A stretch of DNA of 64,000 nt from an uncultured Woeseiaceae bacterium (GTDB lineage Bacteria; Pseudomonadota; Gammaproteobacteria; Steroidobacterales; Woeseiaceae): NCBI GenBank assembly GCA_947258565.1, contig CAMYJB010000012.1:45853-109852 (forward strand), written 5' to 3'. Under the pieces are notes generated by a model. It had not been told where the DNA came from. It worked only from the letters and a program-made list of their open reading frames with translations, and searched no databases. Of this stretch, positions 19,044 to 28,316 are shown one piece after another; positions within the stretch are counted from its first letter, which is position 1; each line of letters starts with the position of its first letter. Both the position numbers and the translations under genes were made by a program.

Positions 19044-19367
19044 TCAGGACTTCGGTGCCCAGACGCTGCACCAGCCTTTCGCGTTGACCAGCTTGCCCGG
19101 GAAGATCTGGCACTGCAGCCATCCACCCTGGTCTTCGCCCTGCACGAGTGCGCAGTTCGCACAATTCTGAACCTCTGCGCTGTTTGCACGGCTCGCCGGA
19201 TCGACGGTGCTTGCATCGTGCGTGTATTTCATGCCCATCGCCATCGGATCATCTTCCGAAAGTTTCGGCATGTCCCCTGCCTGCGCTGAACGGCCCGGCT
19301 GTACGAGAACGCCGGCGGCGGCGACTGCAGACAATTGGATAAACTTACGGCGTGCAATTTTACTCAA
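19044..19367 (-). CDS. high-potential iron-sulfur protein (HiPIP), TAT-exported
   Basis: This small periplasmic electron carrier holds one 4Fe-4S cluster. TTG 19367 has GAGGAGA about 5 bases upstream and gives 107 residues that start with a twin-arginine signal (ARRKFIQL, then a hydrophobic stretch). The four cluster cysteines are 69, 72, 86 and 100 (C-x2-C-x13-C-x13-C), with GWLQCQIFPG and KGWCSVW typical of HiPIPs. HiPIPs shuttle electrons between the bc1 complex and oxidases or reaction centres. The gene stands alone with its own terminator. Confidence 0.95.
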   Translation of the reverse strand: MSKIARRKFIQLSAVAAAGVLVQPGRSAQAGDMPKLSEDDPMAMGMKYTHDASTVDPASRANSAEVQNCANCALVQGEDQGGWLQCQIFPGKLVNAKGWCSVWAPKS

Positions 19368-19522
19368 CGGAGTCTCCTCGATACTTTTTTGGTTTTGCGC
19401 CGGAACGAGACCAGCGCGCGTCATTCTAAACCAGTTATTCCATCAGCGCCGCATTGTACGTGCCGAACCTGAACGGCAGCATAACGGCATATACCTATTC
19501 ACCGGCTGACAGTGAGGCTTAA

Positions 19523-20986
19523 TTGAGAACGATTATCATTTACATTATAGCCGCCGTGTTTTGCGCGCCTGCCGCGGCGGCGCATCAGTACGTCGTCCGA
19601 ATCGATGCCGGACTCGAAACGCTGCGGGTGTCCGCCCGCTTTGCCTCGCCGGTCGACGCTGTACGCGCGCGCCACCGCACTGCGGGCCGGTTCCTGCTTG
19701 AGGCCGCCGATTGCGAAACAGGCTTGCCTCTCGAAAGGCGGGGCCGCACCCTGACATCGCCGCAGGGTACGACCAGCTGTATCGACTACGTCGTGGACCT
19801 GCGCAGCGCCGCAGCGGCCGAGCGCCGCAACGAGGGCCTGGCCCCTGACAACGTCGTCGTGTCTCCGGCGGTCTGGCTGTGGCAACCGAAGACGGCCGCG
19901 CAGCCGCGCGTCATCGTGCGCTTCCTTCCCGGAGACGGCATCGACGTGTCGGTGCCCTGGAAGGCAGTCGAGGCTGCCGGGCATACCTACGAGATACCGC
20001 CTTCGCCACGCAGCGCTCGCGCGCCCGCCGCGTTCGGACGGTTCATACATGTCCGCGCAGAGCCGTCCGCAGGCACGCCGCGCATTGCGCTCCTCCGATC
20101 CCGGGGCGATGTGGACGACGACGCGATCATCGGCTGGGTCAGGGACACTGCCGGTTACGTCAGCCTGGCCTACGGACGCTTCCCGAATCCCGGCGCACAG
20201 GTTGTCGTGATGCCCGTCGGCAGGAACGGCTGGAAGAGCGACTCGCCGGTGCCGTTCGGCCGTGTCGTACGCGATGGCGGCGAGAGCATTGAACTCTTCG
20301 TTGATGAACGCCGGCCCATCGAGGATTTCTACGACGACTGGACGGCGACGCACGAGTTCAGCCACCTGATGCTGCCGTTCCTGCGGTCCTCGCATCGCTG
20401 GATCTCGGAAGGATTCGCGCAGTACTACCAGAACGTGCTGCTGGCACGCGCGGGACGTTACGAGGTGCAAAGGGCGTGGCAGAAACTTTACGAGGGGTTC
20501 GAGCGCGGCAGGAAATCGCGCCCCGAATTATCGCCGAACGAGGCGTCCCGCCGCGGCGTGGGCGCAGCCACGATGAAGATTTACTGGAGCGGCGCCTTAC
20601 TTGCGTTAATGGCCGACGTCGAGCTACGGCAACGCTCGGCCGGTCGCGAGTCACTCGACGACGTGCTCGACCGGCTGCAACGTTGCTGTTTGCCGGCCGC
20701 CGAGCCGTGGACGGGGCCGCAGCTGTTCGAGAAGCTGGACAGCTTCGTCGAAGAACCCGTATTCATGCCGCTGTATCGCCAGTATGCGGACAAGGAAGGG
20801 TTTCCCGACGTCGCGCCACTGTTCCGGCGCCTCGGCATCGACATCGAGGATGGCCGGGTCGCGCTGCGCGACGACGCCGAACTGGCGCCCGTTCGCGACG
20901 CGATTACGAGATCACCTGCGGGCGCGGGCGCCCGGGCGTTTATCGACCGAAGTAAAGCGCAGCAAGCGAAGCGCAGCGAGCCATGA
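19523..20986 (+). CDS. secreted gluzincin-like metallopeptidase domain protein
   Basis: The product has 487 residues, starts at TTG 19523 with GAGG upstream, and has a signal peptide ending near APAAAA. A beta-rich N-terminal half precedes a gluzincin motif: HEFSH (277-281) with a downstream glutamate, Glu296 in WISEGFAQYY. This resembles M61 and M1 peptidases, but the spacing to the third ligand is short (14 residues). Zinc peptidase activity is therefore likely but not certain. The last 16 or so residues and the stop codon are encoded by palindromic repeat copy D, so the C-terminus has been altered by that insertion. A Fur-like box overlaps the first codons. Confidence 0.7.
   Translation: MRTIIIYIIAAVFCAPAAAAHQYVVRIDAGLETLRVSARFASPVDAVRARHRTAGRFLLEAADCETGLPLERRGRTLTSPQGTTSCIDYVVDLRSAAAAERRNEGLAPDNVVVSPAVWLWQPKTAAQPRVIVRFLPGDGIDVSVPWKAVEAAGHTYEIPPSPRSARAPAAFGRFIHVRAEPSAGTPRIALLRSRGDVDDDAIIGWVRDTAGYVSLAYGRFPNPGAQVVVMPVGRNGWKSDSPVPFGRVVRDGGESIELFVDERRPIEDFYDDWTATHEFSHLMLPFLRSSHRWISEGFAQYYQNVLLARAGRYEVQRAWQKLYEGFERGRKSRPELSPNEASRRGVGAATMKIYWSGALLALMADVELRQRSAGRESLDDVLDRLQRCCLPAAEPWTGPQLFEKLDSFVEEPVFMPLYRQYADKEGFPDVAPLFRRLGIDIEDGRVALRDDAELAPVRDAITRSPAGAGARAFIDRSKAQQAKRSEP
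19525..19543. promoter_or_regulatory. Fur-box-like sequence overlapping the gene start
   Basis: GAGAACGATTATCATTTAC matches the 19-base Fur consensus at 14 positions, with the central GATTATCATT intact. It overlaps the first codons of the gluzincin-like gene, where a bound repressor would block transcription elongation or initiation. Iron control is inference from the motif. Confidence 0.4.
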
Positions 20987-21006
20987 GGGAGAGAAATGCC
21001 CGGGTG
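20929..21006 (+). repeat. dispersed palindromic repeat, copy D
   Basis: Arms CGCCCGGGCGTTT (20929-20941) and AAATGCCCGGGTG (20994-21006) pair at 11 of 13 positions. The core keeps TTTATCGACCGAAGTAAAGC and GCGAGCCATGA. The TGA of that core is the stop codon of the upstream gene. The element fills the space between two convergent genes. Confidence 0.75.
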
Positions 21007-21016
21007 ACTGCGCAGG

Positions 21017-21514
21017 TTACGAATCCGTGCCGGCGTCCTGGAATAGCCAGCTCTCGATGGGCTTTTTCAGGTAGCGCGGAAAGAGAATGAACGCAATGCC
21101 GAGCGCGATGGCGCCTGCCGGCGGCCACAACATGACCACGTACAACGGCCACAGCAGCGCGCGGACGAAATTCACCATCGTGTCGACGAGGAACTGGATA
21201 CCGAACCCGATGAGTTCCGAACTGAGGATGTTGTTCAGCGCGGCGAACTGGGGAATGTCCTCGACGACGACCTCGCGAATCTCGAAGAAAAGGAACGCCA
21301 CCGCAAAGCCCACGGCATAGAGACCGCCGCCGCGAACCTGCCATACCTTGCGAAACCAGGAACGAAACCAGCCGTGCGCCCTGTCCGGCAATCCTCCGGG
21401 CCGCGCCACGGCTTCACGGCCGAGTTCGGCAGCTGCGCGAAGATTTTCGCCGACACGCCGCCCGGCCGACTTGCGCGGCCCGGGCGGTGACTCTTTCTGC
21501 CTAGCTCTTGTCAA
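21017..21514 (-). CDS. small membrane protein of unknown function
   Basis: I do not recognise this 165-residue protein. It begins at TTG 21514, inside the end of the SYLF gene (14-base overlap). The N-terminal 60 residues are basic and Pro/Gly/Arg-rich. Two or three membrane segments follow (LYAVGFAVAFLFF, ALLWPLYVVML, AGAIALGIAFILF), the last ending in a basic PRYLKKPIES. It is probably an inner-membrane protein cotranscribed with the SYLF gene. The start codon is uncertain because no ATG is available nearby. Confidence 0.6.
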   Translation of the reverse strand: MTRARQKESPPGPRKSAGRRVGENLRAAAELGREAVARPGGLPDRAHGWFRSWFRKVWQVRGGGLYAVGFAVAFLFFEIREVVVEDIPQFAALNNILSSELIGFGIQFLVDTMVNFVRALLWPLYVVMLWPPAGAIALGIAFILFPRYLKKPIESWLFQDAGTDS

Positions 21515-22052
21515 GCTTGTGGATCTTCGTGCCTTCCAGCGTCAGGTTGTACATCAGCCCCTTCGAACCGAAGATGAACCCGACGACAGGATCCTTGATA
21601 TTCTTCGAGTCGATCGTCTTGCCGGCGCCGAGATCGATCAGCGCGACCGAACCGTCGATACCGACCTTCCAGCCTTCGCTGTTTCTGAACTTGTTCAGCG
21701 AATCCTCGGTCATGAAGACGATAACGATCGACCGTGCCTGAGCACCGAGCTGGAAACCGAACGAACCGCTCGAGGTCCGGTAGTAGTCGACGACCTCTTT
21801 GCCGATCAGCAACGCGCCTTCGCCCGTCTCGCCACCGATACCGACGCCCACCTTGTACACCTTCGGAAATACGAGGTAACCGGAGGCTTGCTGCAGGAAC
21901 ACTTCTGCGCCATTGACGTTCTTCTTGAACTGCTCGATCGTTTCCTTCACGCGGACGTCAATTTCCGCCGCCGATGCGGCCATCGCTGCTGGCGATGCGC
22001 TCATCACACCAATAAGGCCAAATGCAATCACGAGCTTGATGAGTCTGGTCAT
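21501..22052 (-). CDS. SYLF-domain (Ysc84-like) exported protein
   Basis: ATG 22052, preceded by AAGGACAG, is chosen over a longer upstream start because it begins a normal signal peptide (cleavage near AMAASA). The 183-residue product has the SYLF (DUF500) fold: a helix rich in Lys and Glu (VRVKETIEQFKKN), then Gly-rich strands (VGVGIGGETGEGALL, SFGFQLGAQ). SYLF proteins bind lipids in eukaryotes; bacterial members are periplasmic and of unclear role. The gene comes first in a short leftward pair with the small membrane protein. Confidence 0.9.
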   Translation of the reverse strand: MTRLIKLVIAFGLIGVMSASPAAMAASAAEIDVRVKETIEQFKKNVNGAEVFLQQASGYLVFPKVYKVGVGIGGETGEGALLIGKEVVDYYRTSSGSFGFQLGAQARSIVIVFMTEDSLNKFRNSEGWKVGIDGSVALIDLGAGKTIDSKNIKDPVVGFIFGSKGLMYNLTLEGTKIHKLDKS

Positions 22053-22144
22053 AATTCTGTCCTTAATCTGAGCCGCCGCCAGGTTTGCCAGCGGTGAATG
22101 AAGCACTCGTAAGCTGCGCATCTTACTCGCTTCGACATGAATTC

Positions 22145-22936
22145 TCACTGAACGGCGGCGGTCCTCGTGTAGGCTCTGAGCAACGCTCCGAGCGTCTCGC
22201 GCAAGCGTTCCGCGAGAACCACGTCGATGTCAAGCGTCGCCTCGTCCATGTAGGCGCGCTGCGCGAGCTCGAGCTGCACGGCCTGTACACGATTCGCCGG
22301 ATCGCCGTACTGGCGCGTAATGTAGCCACCTTTGAAGCGGCCATTCAACACGACACTGTGCGGACTCGCGGCAGCGACCCGGTAGAGCTCGCCGGCAACA
22401 GCAGCATCACTGCTGCTGCCGTCGAAATTGCCCAGGTTGAGCACCGGCAGCTCGCCATCGAACAGCCGCGGTACGCGGCTGGGAATCGAGTGGGCGTCCC
22501 ACAGCAGCGCGCAACCGTAGCGCGCGCTCAGCTCGTCGAGCGCCTGCGCCAGTCGCTCGTGGTAGGGGCGCCAGTAGCGCTCGATGCGGTGTTCGGTCTC
22601 CTCCGCGCTGACGGGCGCGCCGTCGCTGTATAGCGGTTCGCCCGCAAACGTGTGCTGCGGGCAAAGCCCCGTCGCCACCTGGCCTTCGTACAGGGAGCCG
22701 TCGTCCGGCGGACGATTGAGGTCGACGACGTAGCGCGAATACTGCGCAATGAGGAGTGACGCTCCGAGATCACGGGCGAAGTCATACAGTTCGGCGACGT
22801 GCCAGTCGGTATCCGGAATCGAGAGCCCGGCCGCGGTCATGCGCGCGCGCTGCTCGTCCGGGAGCAACCGGCCGTCATGCGGCACGCTGATCAGGAGCGG
22901 CGTGTCGCCCTGTGAGAACGCGTATACGTCGCTCAT
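22145..22936 (-). CDS. hutG: N-formylglutamate deformylase HutG
   Basis: This 263-residue enzyme hydrolyses N-formylglutamate to glutamate and formate, the last step of the five-step histidine pathway. It shows the family blocks LLISVPHDGRLLP at the N-terminus, YSRYVVDLNRPPDD, and LLWDAHSIPSRVPRLFDG, which contribute the metal-binding His and Asp residues. The gene overlaps hutH by 4 bases and is the last gene of hutFCUHG. The presence of hutF in the same operon fits this route rather than the formiminoglutamase route. Confidence 0.95.
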   Translation of the reverse strand: MSDVYAFSQGDTPLLISVPHDGRLLPDEQRARMTAAGLSIPDTDWHVAELYDFARDLGASLLIAQYSRYVVDLNRPPDDGSLYEGQVATGLCPQHTFAGEPLYSDGAPVSAEETEHRIERYWRPYHERLAQALDELSARYGCALLWDAHSIPSRVPRLFDGELPVLNLGNFDGSSSDAAVAGELYRVAAASPHSVVLNGRFKGGYITRQYGDPANRVQAVQLELAQRAYMDEATLDIDVVLAERLRETLGALLRAYTRTAAVQ

Positions 22937-24462
22937 GCTCCCAGGCTCGGCAGCACCGATGCGGCATGCTCGCAGAATTCGCCCGTATCGATCATCGCCG
23001 CCAGGCGCGCGATATCGCGCGACAACGACCTGTCATGCTCGTAGGCCGGCGAAACGCTGCGCACGGCCGCGATCGCTTTCTCGATCGCGGGCGAGCTCCT
23101 TTTCGGCCGGTGGAATTCGATGCCCTGCGCCGCCGCCAGCAATTCGATTGCTACGATGTCGGCACTATTCGCCAGCATCGTGTGCAGGCGATGCGCCGCA
23201 AAGGTCGCCATGCTGACATGGTCCTCCTGGTTCGCCGATGTCGGGATGCTGTCGACACTCGCTGGATGCGCAAGTGCCTTGTTTTCCGACGCGAGCGCGG
23301 CGGCAGTCACCTGGACCATCATGAAGCCGCTGTTCAGGCCGCCCTCTGCCACGAGAAATGCCGGCAGGCCGCTCATGTGCTCGTCGACGAGCAGTGCAGT
23401 CCTGCGCTCCGACAGTGCGCCGATTTCGGCAATCGCGAGCGCCAGGTAGTCGGCGGCGAAGGCGACCGGCTCGGCATGGAAATTGCCCCCCGAGAGCACG
23501 CTATGTGACTCGGTGAAAACCAGGGGATTGTCGGTGACCGCGTTGGCCTCGATCTCCAGGACGCTGCATACGTGACGCAATACGTCGAGACACGCGCCGA
23601 TTACCTGCGGCTGGCAGCGTATCGAGTACGGATCCTGGATGTGATCGCACTCCAGGTGCGATGCACGGATCTCGCTGTCGCGCATCAGCTGCCGCAGCAC
23701 GCCGGCAACGGCCGTCTGCCCGCCGTGCCCGCGCACACTTTGGATGCGGCGGTCGAACGGCGCGTCGCTGCCCTTCACCGCATCGGCGGACATGGCGCCG
23801 GCGGCGAGCGCCGCCGCAAGCAGGTTCTCGCAGCGGAAGACGGCGGCCAGAGCCAGCGCCGTCGACACCTGGGTACCATTGAGCAGCGCGAGCCCCTCTT
23901 TGGGCGCCAGCCGTATCGGATCGATCCCCGCATGCGCGAGCGCCGCTTTCGCCGACACGAGGTCGCCGTTGACCCTTGCTTCGCCGACACCGATCAGCAC
24001 GCTCGCCATGTGTGCAAGCGGCGCGAGATCACCCGACGCGCCCACCGAGCCTTTGGCCGGAATGCGCGGATACACGTCGTGGTTGATCAGCGCGCACAAC
24101 GCATCGACCAGTTCGAGCCGCACGCCGGAAAAGCCCTCGGCCAGAGCGATCACTTTCATGAGCATGATCAGGCGCACGATGTCGTCGTCGAGGTCCTCGC
24201 CGACGCCCACCGCGTGCGAGCGAACGAGATTCTCCTGCAGCTCCACGAGTTCGCCGTCGCTGATGTGTACCCGGGCGAGCTGCCCGAAACCGGTATTGAC
24301 CCCGTAAATCTCGGCGCCGCTGGCGACGACTTCACCGATGTACTCGCCAGACTCCGCAATGGCTTGCCGTGCGTCGCTACCGAGGGACACTTCAACGGGC
24401 CCGTTCCAGGCCTCGCGAAGCTCCGCGAGCGTGACGAGCTGCTGGTCGACGACGAGTTTCAT
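22933..24462 (-). CDS. hutH: histidine ammonia-lyase HutH
   Basis: HutH removes ammonia from histidine to form urocanate. ATG 24462 overlaps the hutU stop by 4 bases and gives the standard 509 residues. The Ala-Ser-Gly triad that cyclises to the MIO cofactor is at 142-144 ([13 protein letters not shown]). The catalytic tyrosine lies in IYGVNTGFG (residue 53). Further family blocks are [13 protein letters not shown] and [15 protein letters not shown]. It acts as a cytoplasmic tetramer. Confidence 0.97.
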   Translation of the reverse strand: MKLVVDQQLVTLAELREAWNGPVEVSLGSDARQAIAESGEYIGEVVASGAEIYGVNTGFGQLARVHISDGELVELQENLVRSHAVGVGEDLDDDIVRLIMLMKVIALAEGFSGVRLELVDALCALINHDVYPRIPAKGSVGASGDLAPLAHMASVLIGVGEARVNGDLVSAKAALAHAGIDPIRLAPKEGLALLNGTQVSTALALAAVFRCENLLAAALAAGAMSADAVKGSDAPFDRRIQSVRGHGGQTAVAGVLRQLMRDSEIRASHLECDHIQDPYSIRCQPQVIGACLDVLRHVCSVLEIEANAVTDNPLVFTESHSVLSGGNFHAEPVAFAADYLALAIAEIGALSERRTALLVDEHMSGLPAFLVAEGGLNSGFMMVQVTAAALASENKALAHPASVDSIPTSANQEDHVSMATFAAHRLHTMLANSADIVAIELLAAAQGIEFHRPKRSSPAIEKAIAAVRSVSPAYEHDRSLSRDIARLAAMIDTGEFCEHAASVLPSLGA

Positions 24463-26129
24463 GGCACGTCCTCCCGGCCGACCATCGGCAGGTTCAGGCC
24501 ATGCTCCCTCGCGCACCCGATCGCCTCCGGGTAGCCCGCGTCGGCATGACGCATCACACCGCTCGCCGGGTCGTTCCACAAGACGCGCGCAATGCGACGG
24601 TCCGCCGCTTCGCTGCCGTCGCAGACGATCACCAGGCCCGCGTGCTGCGCATAGCCCATGCCGACGCCGCCGCCGTGGTGAAAGGACACCCAGGTGGCGC
24701 CGCTCGCCGTATTCAGCAGCGCATTCAGCAGGGGCCAGTCGGATACTGCGTCGGAGCCATCCCGCATTGCCTCGGTTTCACGATTCGGGCTGGCAACCGA
24801 GCCGCTGTCGAGGTGGTCGCGGCCGATGACCACGGGCGCTTTGAGCTCACCGTTGCGAACCATTTCATTGAACGCGAGACCGAGACGGTCGCGCTCGCCG
24901 AGGCCCACCCAGCAGATACGCGCCGGCAGTCCCTGGAAATGAATTCGCTCGCCGGCGGCGTCGAGCCACTGGTGGAGATGCTCGTCGTTCGGGATCAGCT
25001 CCTTCACCTTCGCATCGGTGCGGTAGATGTCCTCGGGGTCCCCCGACAGCGCCGCCCAGCGGAACGGGCCGATACCCCGACAGAACAGCGGACGCACATA
25101 CGCGGGGACGAAGCCCGGGAAATCGAAGGCGTTGGCGACGCCCTGGTCCAGCGCGACCTGGCGGATGTTGTTGCCGTAGTCGAAGGTCGGCACGCCGGCC
25201 TCGTGAAACGCGAGCATGGCGCGGACATGCACCGCCATCGATTTGACGGCCGCGGCAACCACTGTGTCGGGATCCGCCTCGCGGCGCTCGAACCATTCCT
25301 CGACGGTCCACCCGATCGGCAGGTAGCCATTCGCAGGGTCGTGTGCCGAGGTCTGGTCCGTCACGGCGTCGGGCCGGACGTCGCGCTTTACGAGTTCGGG
25401 CAGGATCTCGGCCGCGTTGCCCAGCAAGCCGACCGACAGTGGCTTCCTGCCGGCCACGGACTTTTCGATCAGTGCCAGTGCATCGTCGAGCGTCTCGGCA
25501 CGGGTGTCGAGATAGCCGGTTTCGAGGCGCTTGTCGATGCGGTCGCTCTGACACTCGATCGCGAGCATCGACGCACCGGCCATCGTTGCGGCGAGCGGTT
25601 GCGCACCACCCATGCCGCCGAGCCCGGCGGTCAGTATCCAGCGGCCCGACAGGTCGCCGCCGTAGTGCTGGCGCCCCATTTCAACGAAAGTCTCGTAGGT
25701 GCCCTGGACAATGCCCTGGCTGCCAATGTAGATCCAGGACCCCGCTGTCATCTGGCCGAACATCATCAGCCCTTTCCGGTCCAGTTCGCGAAAGTGCTCC
25801 CAGCTGGCCCAGGCTGGCACGAGATTCGAATTGGCGATCAGTACGCGCGGTGCGTCGGCGTGTGTGCGGAATACACCGACCGGCTTGCCGGACTGCACGA
25901 GCAGGGTTTCATCCTCACCAAGTTCCCTGAGGCATTCGACGATGGCGTCGAAGCACTCCCAGTTACGGGCAGCCTTGCCGATGCCGCCATACACCACCAG
26001 GTCCTGCGGCCGTTCGGCAACGTCGGGATCGAGGTTGTTCATGATCATGCGCAGCGGCGCCTCGGTGAGCCAGCTCTTCGCGGAGAGCTCTGTGCCAACC
26101 GGCGCCCTGACGACTCGGGGTTTGTTCAT
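24459..26129 (-). CDS. hutU: urocanate hydratase HutU
   Basis: HutU adds water to urocanate to give imidazolonepropionate, using tightly bound NAD as an electrophile. The 556-residue length is standard. The N-terminal block [16 protein letters not shown] and the glycine-rich NAD-binding region [17 protein letters not shown] are diagnostic. The C-terminal region has [16 protein letters not shown], containing the conserved cysteine, and [18 protein letters not shown]. The gene overlaps hutC and hutH by 4 bases each. Confidence 0.97.
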   Translation of the reverse strand: MNKPRVVRAPVGTELSAKSWLTEAPLRMIMNNLDPDVAERPQDLVVYGGIGKAARNWECFDAIVECLRELGEDETLLVQSGKPVGVFRTHADAPRVLIANSNLVPAWASWEHFRELDRKGLMMFGQMTAGSWIYIGSQGIVQGTYETFVEMGRQHYGGDLSGRWILTAGLGGMGGAQPLAATMAGASMLAIECQSDRIDKRLETGYLDTRAETLDDALALIEKSVAGRKPLSVGLLGNAAEILPELVKRDVRPDAVTDQTSAHDPANGYLPIGWTVEEWFERREADPDTVVAAAVKSMAVHVRAMLAFHEAGVPTFDYGNNIRQVALDQGVANAFDFPGFVPAYVRPLFCRGIGPFRWAALSGDPEDIYRTDAKVKELIPNDEHLHQWLDAAGERIHFQGLPARICWVGLGERDRLGLAFNEMVRNGELKAPVVIGRDHLDSGSVASPNRETEAMRDGSDAVSDWPLLNALLNTASGATWVSFHHGGGVGMGYAQHAGLVIVCDGSEAADRRIARVLWNDPASGVMRHADAGYPEAIGCAREHGLNLPMVGREDVP

Positions 26130-26893
26130 CGCTGTAATTTCTCCAGTTGCACGACGCCGCCCGACGCCGACGTCGATGTTCCGGGCGGTGTGTAGTGTCC
26201 GGTCAGCTCATAACGGCTGCCCGGGTGATGCAGTCTTGCGAACGTGACCGGGCGTCCGTGCGCCCAGGTACGGCGCATGACAACCAGGCAGGGCTCGTCT
26301 TCCGGCATCTGCAGGTGCCGCCGCACTGCCGCGTTCGGCAATTGTGCACGTACGACCTGCTCGGCTTCCTGCAGCGGCGCGATCGAGGTCAGGTAGGCAC
26401 TCGGCGTAATGGACCGGAAGTCCTGCCCGGCGCATCCGGGGGCAAACTCTGCCAGGACATGGCGGTCTTCCACCTGGATCGGCACGCCATTTTCGAAATG
26501 CACCAGCAGCAGGTGAAATACGTCGGTGCCCTGCTCGACGTCCAGTGCCTTTGCGATTTCGCCGCGTGCATGCTGCCGCGAATTGCGCAGCACGTCGCAG
26601 GTATGGCGGTGGCGCCGCTGCGTGATCTCGTCGGCGATGTTGTGCACCTCGAGCATATGCGATCGCGAGCGAAAGTCGGATACGAAGGTGCCGCGGCCGG
26701 CGACGCGCTCGACGTAGCCCTCGTCGGTGAGTTCGCGCAGCGCACGATTCGCCGTCATGCGAGACACGCTCATGCGCTCGACGAGTTCGTTCTCCGACGG
26801 CACCCGGTCATGCGGGCCCAGCTCACCCGAGGAGATCTGCGTGATGATCAGGTCCTTGAGCTGCTGGTAGCGCGGTTTACTGCTGTCGCTCAT
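26126..26893 (-). CDS. hutC: GntR-family histidine-utilisation repressor HutC
   Basis: HutC is a GntR/HutC-type repressor that binds hut promoters and is released by urocanate. ATG 26893 gives 255 residues. The N-terminal winged helix-turn-helix ([19 protein letters not shown], then [19 protein letters not shown]) is followed by a UTRA ligand domain ([31 protein letters not shown]). The gene sits inside the operon it is expected to regulate, overlapping hutF and hutU by 4 bases each. The palindrome at 28265-28274 is a likely operator. Confidence 0.94.
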   Translation of the reverse strand: MSDSSKPRYQQLKDLIITQISSGELGPHDRVPSENELVERMSVSRMTANRALRELTDEGYVERVAGRGTFVSDFRSRSHMLEVHNIADEITQRRHRHTCDVLRNSRQHARGEIAKALDVEQGTDVFHLLLVHFENGVPIQVEDRHVLAEFAPGCAGQDFRSITPSAYLTSIAPLQEAEQVVRAQLPNAAVRRHLQMPEDEPCLVVMRRTWAHGRPVTFARLHHPGSRYELTGHYTPPGTSTSASGGVVQLEKLQR

Positions 26894-28248
26894 CGCTTCG
26901 CTCCGATGGCTGCAACGGCTTCTCGAAACGCTTCCCGCGTGGCTGCGGCGGACGTGTGCTCGCCGTCCGCAACCCGCCATTCGCCGTGCACCATGACGCC
27001 CTCGATCGGCAGGCGGTAGCCGGAGAACACCAGTGCATCCAGGCGCGATTCGTCACCGTGACCCGTCAGCATCGGGTCGTCGTCATAGAGCGCAACGAGA
27101 TCGGCCGGGGCGCCGCTGCACAGTCCTGCGATCGTCTGGCCACTCGCCTGCGCGCCGCCTTCGATGGCGCGTTCGAACAGTTCGCGGCCGACGTGGGCAT
27201 TGCGGAACGACGTGACATTGCGGGTCCGCGTCGCCAGGCGCTGCCCGTACTCGAGCCAGCGCAGCTCCTCGAACGGATTGATCGAGATATGGCTGTCCGA
27301 GCCGATGGCCAGGTTGCCACCGGCGGCCAGATAGTCGGCCAGCGGGAACAGGCCGTCACCGAGGTTCGCCTCCGTGCTCGGGCACACACAGACAACGGCA
27401 CCGGTATCGGCCAGGCTTCTTGTTTCGTCCGTGTCCATGTGCGTCGCGTGCACGAGGCACCATTGTTCGTCGACACCCACGTTCTCGAGCAGCCAGCGCA
27501 CCGGGCGTCGTTCGTAAGCTGCCAGGCACTGGTCGACTTCGCGTTGCTGTTCGGCGATGTGGAGGTGAACGGGTCCACCCGCATTCATCCCGGCCTCGGC
27601 AATCCCCAGCAGCGAAGCAGTACTGACGGCGCGCAGACTGTGCGCGCCGATGCCGACACTGAGTTTTTCCGACTGCCTGCGCGTCGCCGCCGCGTGGTGT
27701 TCGAGGAACTGTTCGAGTGATAACGCGAAAATTTCCTGCGACTCTGCGGGTCTGGCTGCATGAAAACCCGCGCGCTCGTAAAGCACGGGTACGTAAGTGA
27801 GCCGAATGCCGGTCTGCGAGGCGGCATCCGCCAGTGCCTCGAACATCTGCATGCCCGCCGAATTCGTGGCGGGATTTCGATGCAGGTAGTGGAATTCGGC
27901 GACGGTGGTGTAGCCGCTCTGCAGCATCTCGGTATAGGCCTGGCAGGCGATGGCGCGCAGCAGGCCGGGATCGAGCGTTGCCGCAAGTTCGTACATGCGC
28001 TCGCGCCAGGTCCAGAAACTGTCGTGGCCCGCCGGCGAGCGCTCTTCCGTGCGGCCGGCCAGCGCCCGCTGGAATGCATGGCTGTGAGCGTTGCAGAGGC
28101 CAGGAATGATGCAGCCCGTCTCGACCGTCGAGTCCTCGGGCGTCGTGCCCGGCAAAACGTCGCCGATCATGCCGTCGTTGATCCGCAGCAGGACGTCATC
28201 GGCCCAACCGTCGGGCAACAGTGCTTTTCTGGCAAAAACTGAGGTCAT
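26890..28248 (-). CDS. hutF: formimidoylglutamate deiminase HutF
   Basis: HutF converts N-formimidoylglutamate to N-formylglutamate plus ammonia. ATG 28248 gives 452 residues, the family length. It is a metal-dependent amidohydrolase: the metal-binding HSHAFQRALAG follows PGLCNAH. Later blocks are FHYLHRNP, GIGAHSLRAV, HLHIAEQ and the catalytic IGSDSHISINPFEELR. It is the first gene of the leftward operon, and the 68 bases upstream separate it from hutI and hold the HutC operator candidate. Confidence 0.95.
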   Translation of the reverse strand: MTSVFARKALLPDGWADDVLLRINDGMIGDVLPGTTPEDSTVETGCIIPGLCNAHSHAFQRALAGRTEERSPAGHDSFWTWRERMYELAATLDPGLLRAIACQAYTEMLQSGYTTVAEFHYLHRNPATNSAGMQMFEALADAASQTGIRLTYVPVLYERAGFHAARPAESQEIFALSLEQFLEHHAAATRRQSEKLSVGIGAHSLRAVSTASLLGIAEAGMNAGGPVHLHIAEQQREVDQCLAAYERRPVRWLLENVGVDEQWCLVHATHMDTDETRSLADTGAVVCVCPSTEANLGDGLFPLADYLAAGGNLAIGSDSHISINPFEELRWLEYGQRLATRTRNVTSFRNAHVGRELFERAIEGGAQASGQTIAGLCSGAPADLVALYDDDPMLTGHGDESRLDALVFSGYRLPIEGVMVHGEWRVADGEHTSAAATREAFREAVAAIGAKR

Positions 28249-28264
28249 CGATGCATCACCAAGT

Positions 28265-28274
28265 TGTATATACA
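28265..28274. promoter_or_regulatory. candidate HutC operator
   Basis: TGTATATACA is a perfect 10-base palindrome centred in the 68-base gap between hutF and hutI. It resembles the TGTATA-type half-sites reported for HutC in Pseudomonas and Klebsiella. One site here could control both divergent promoters. Confidence 0.65.
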
Positions 28275-28316
28275 GGCTAGTCCATGCTAGGTTGCTTTGC
28301 AATTGCGGAGGGAGTG

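Noticed and set aside
24501..26195. Open frame of 564 codons on the plus strand
   Set aside because: It is antisense to hutU and the end of hutC, both clear genes with overlapping operon junctions.
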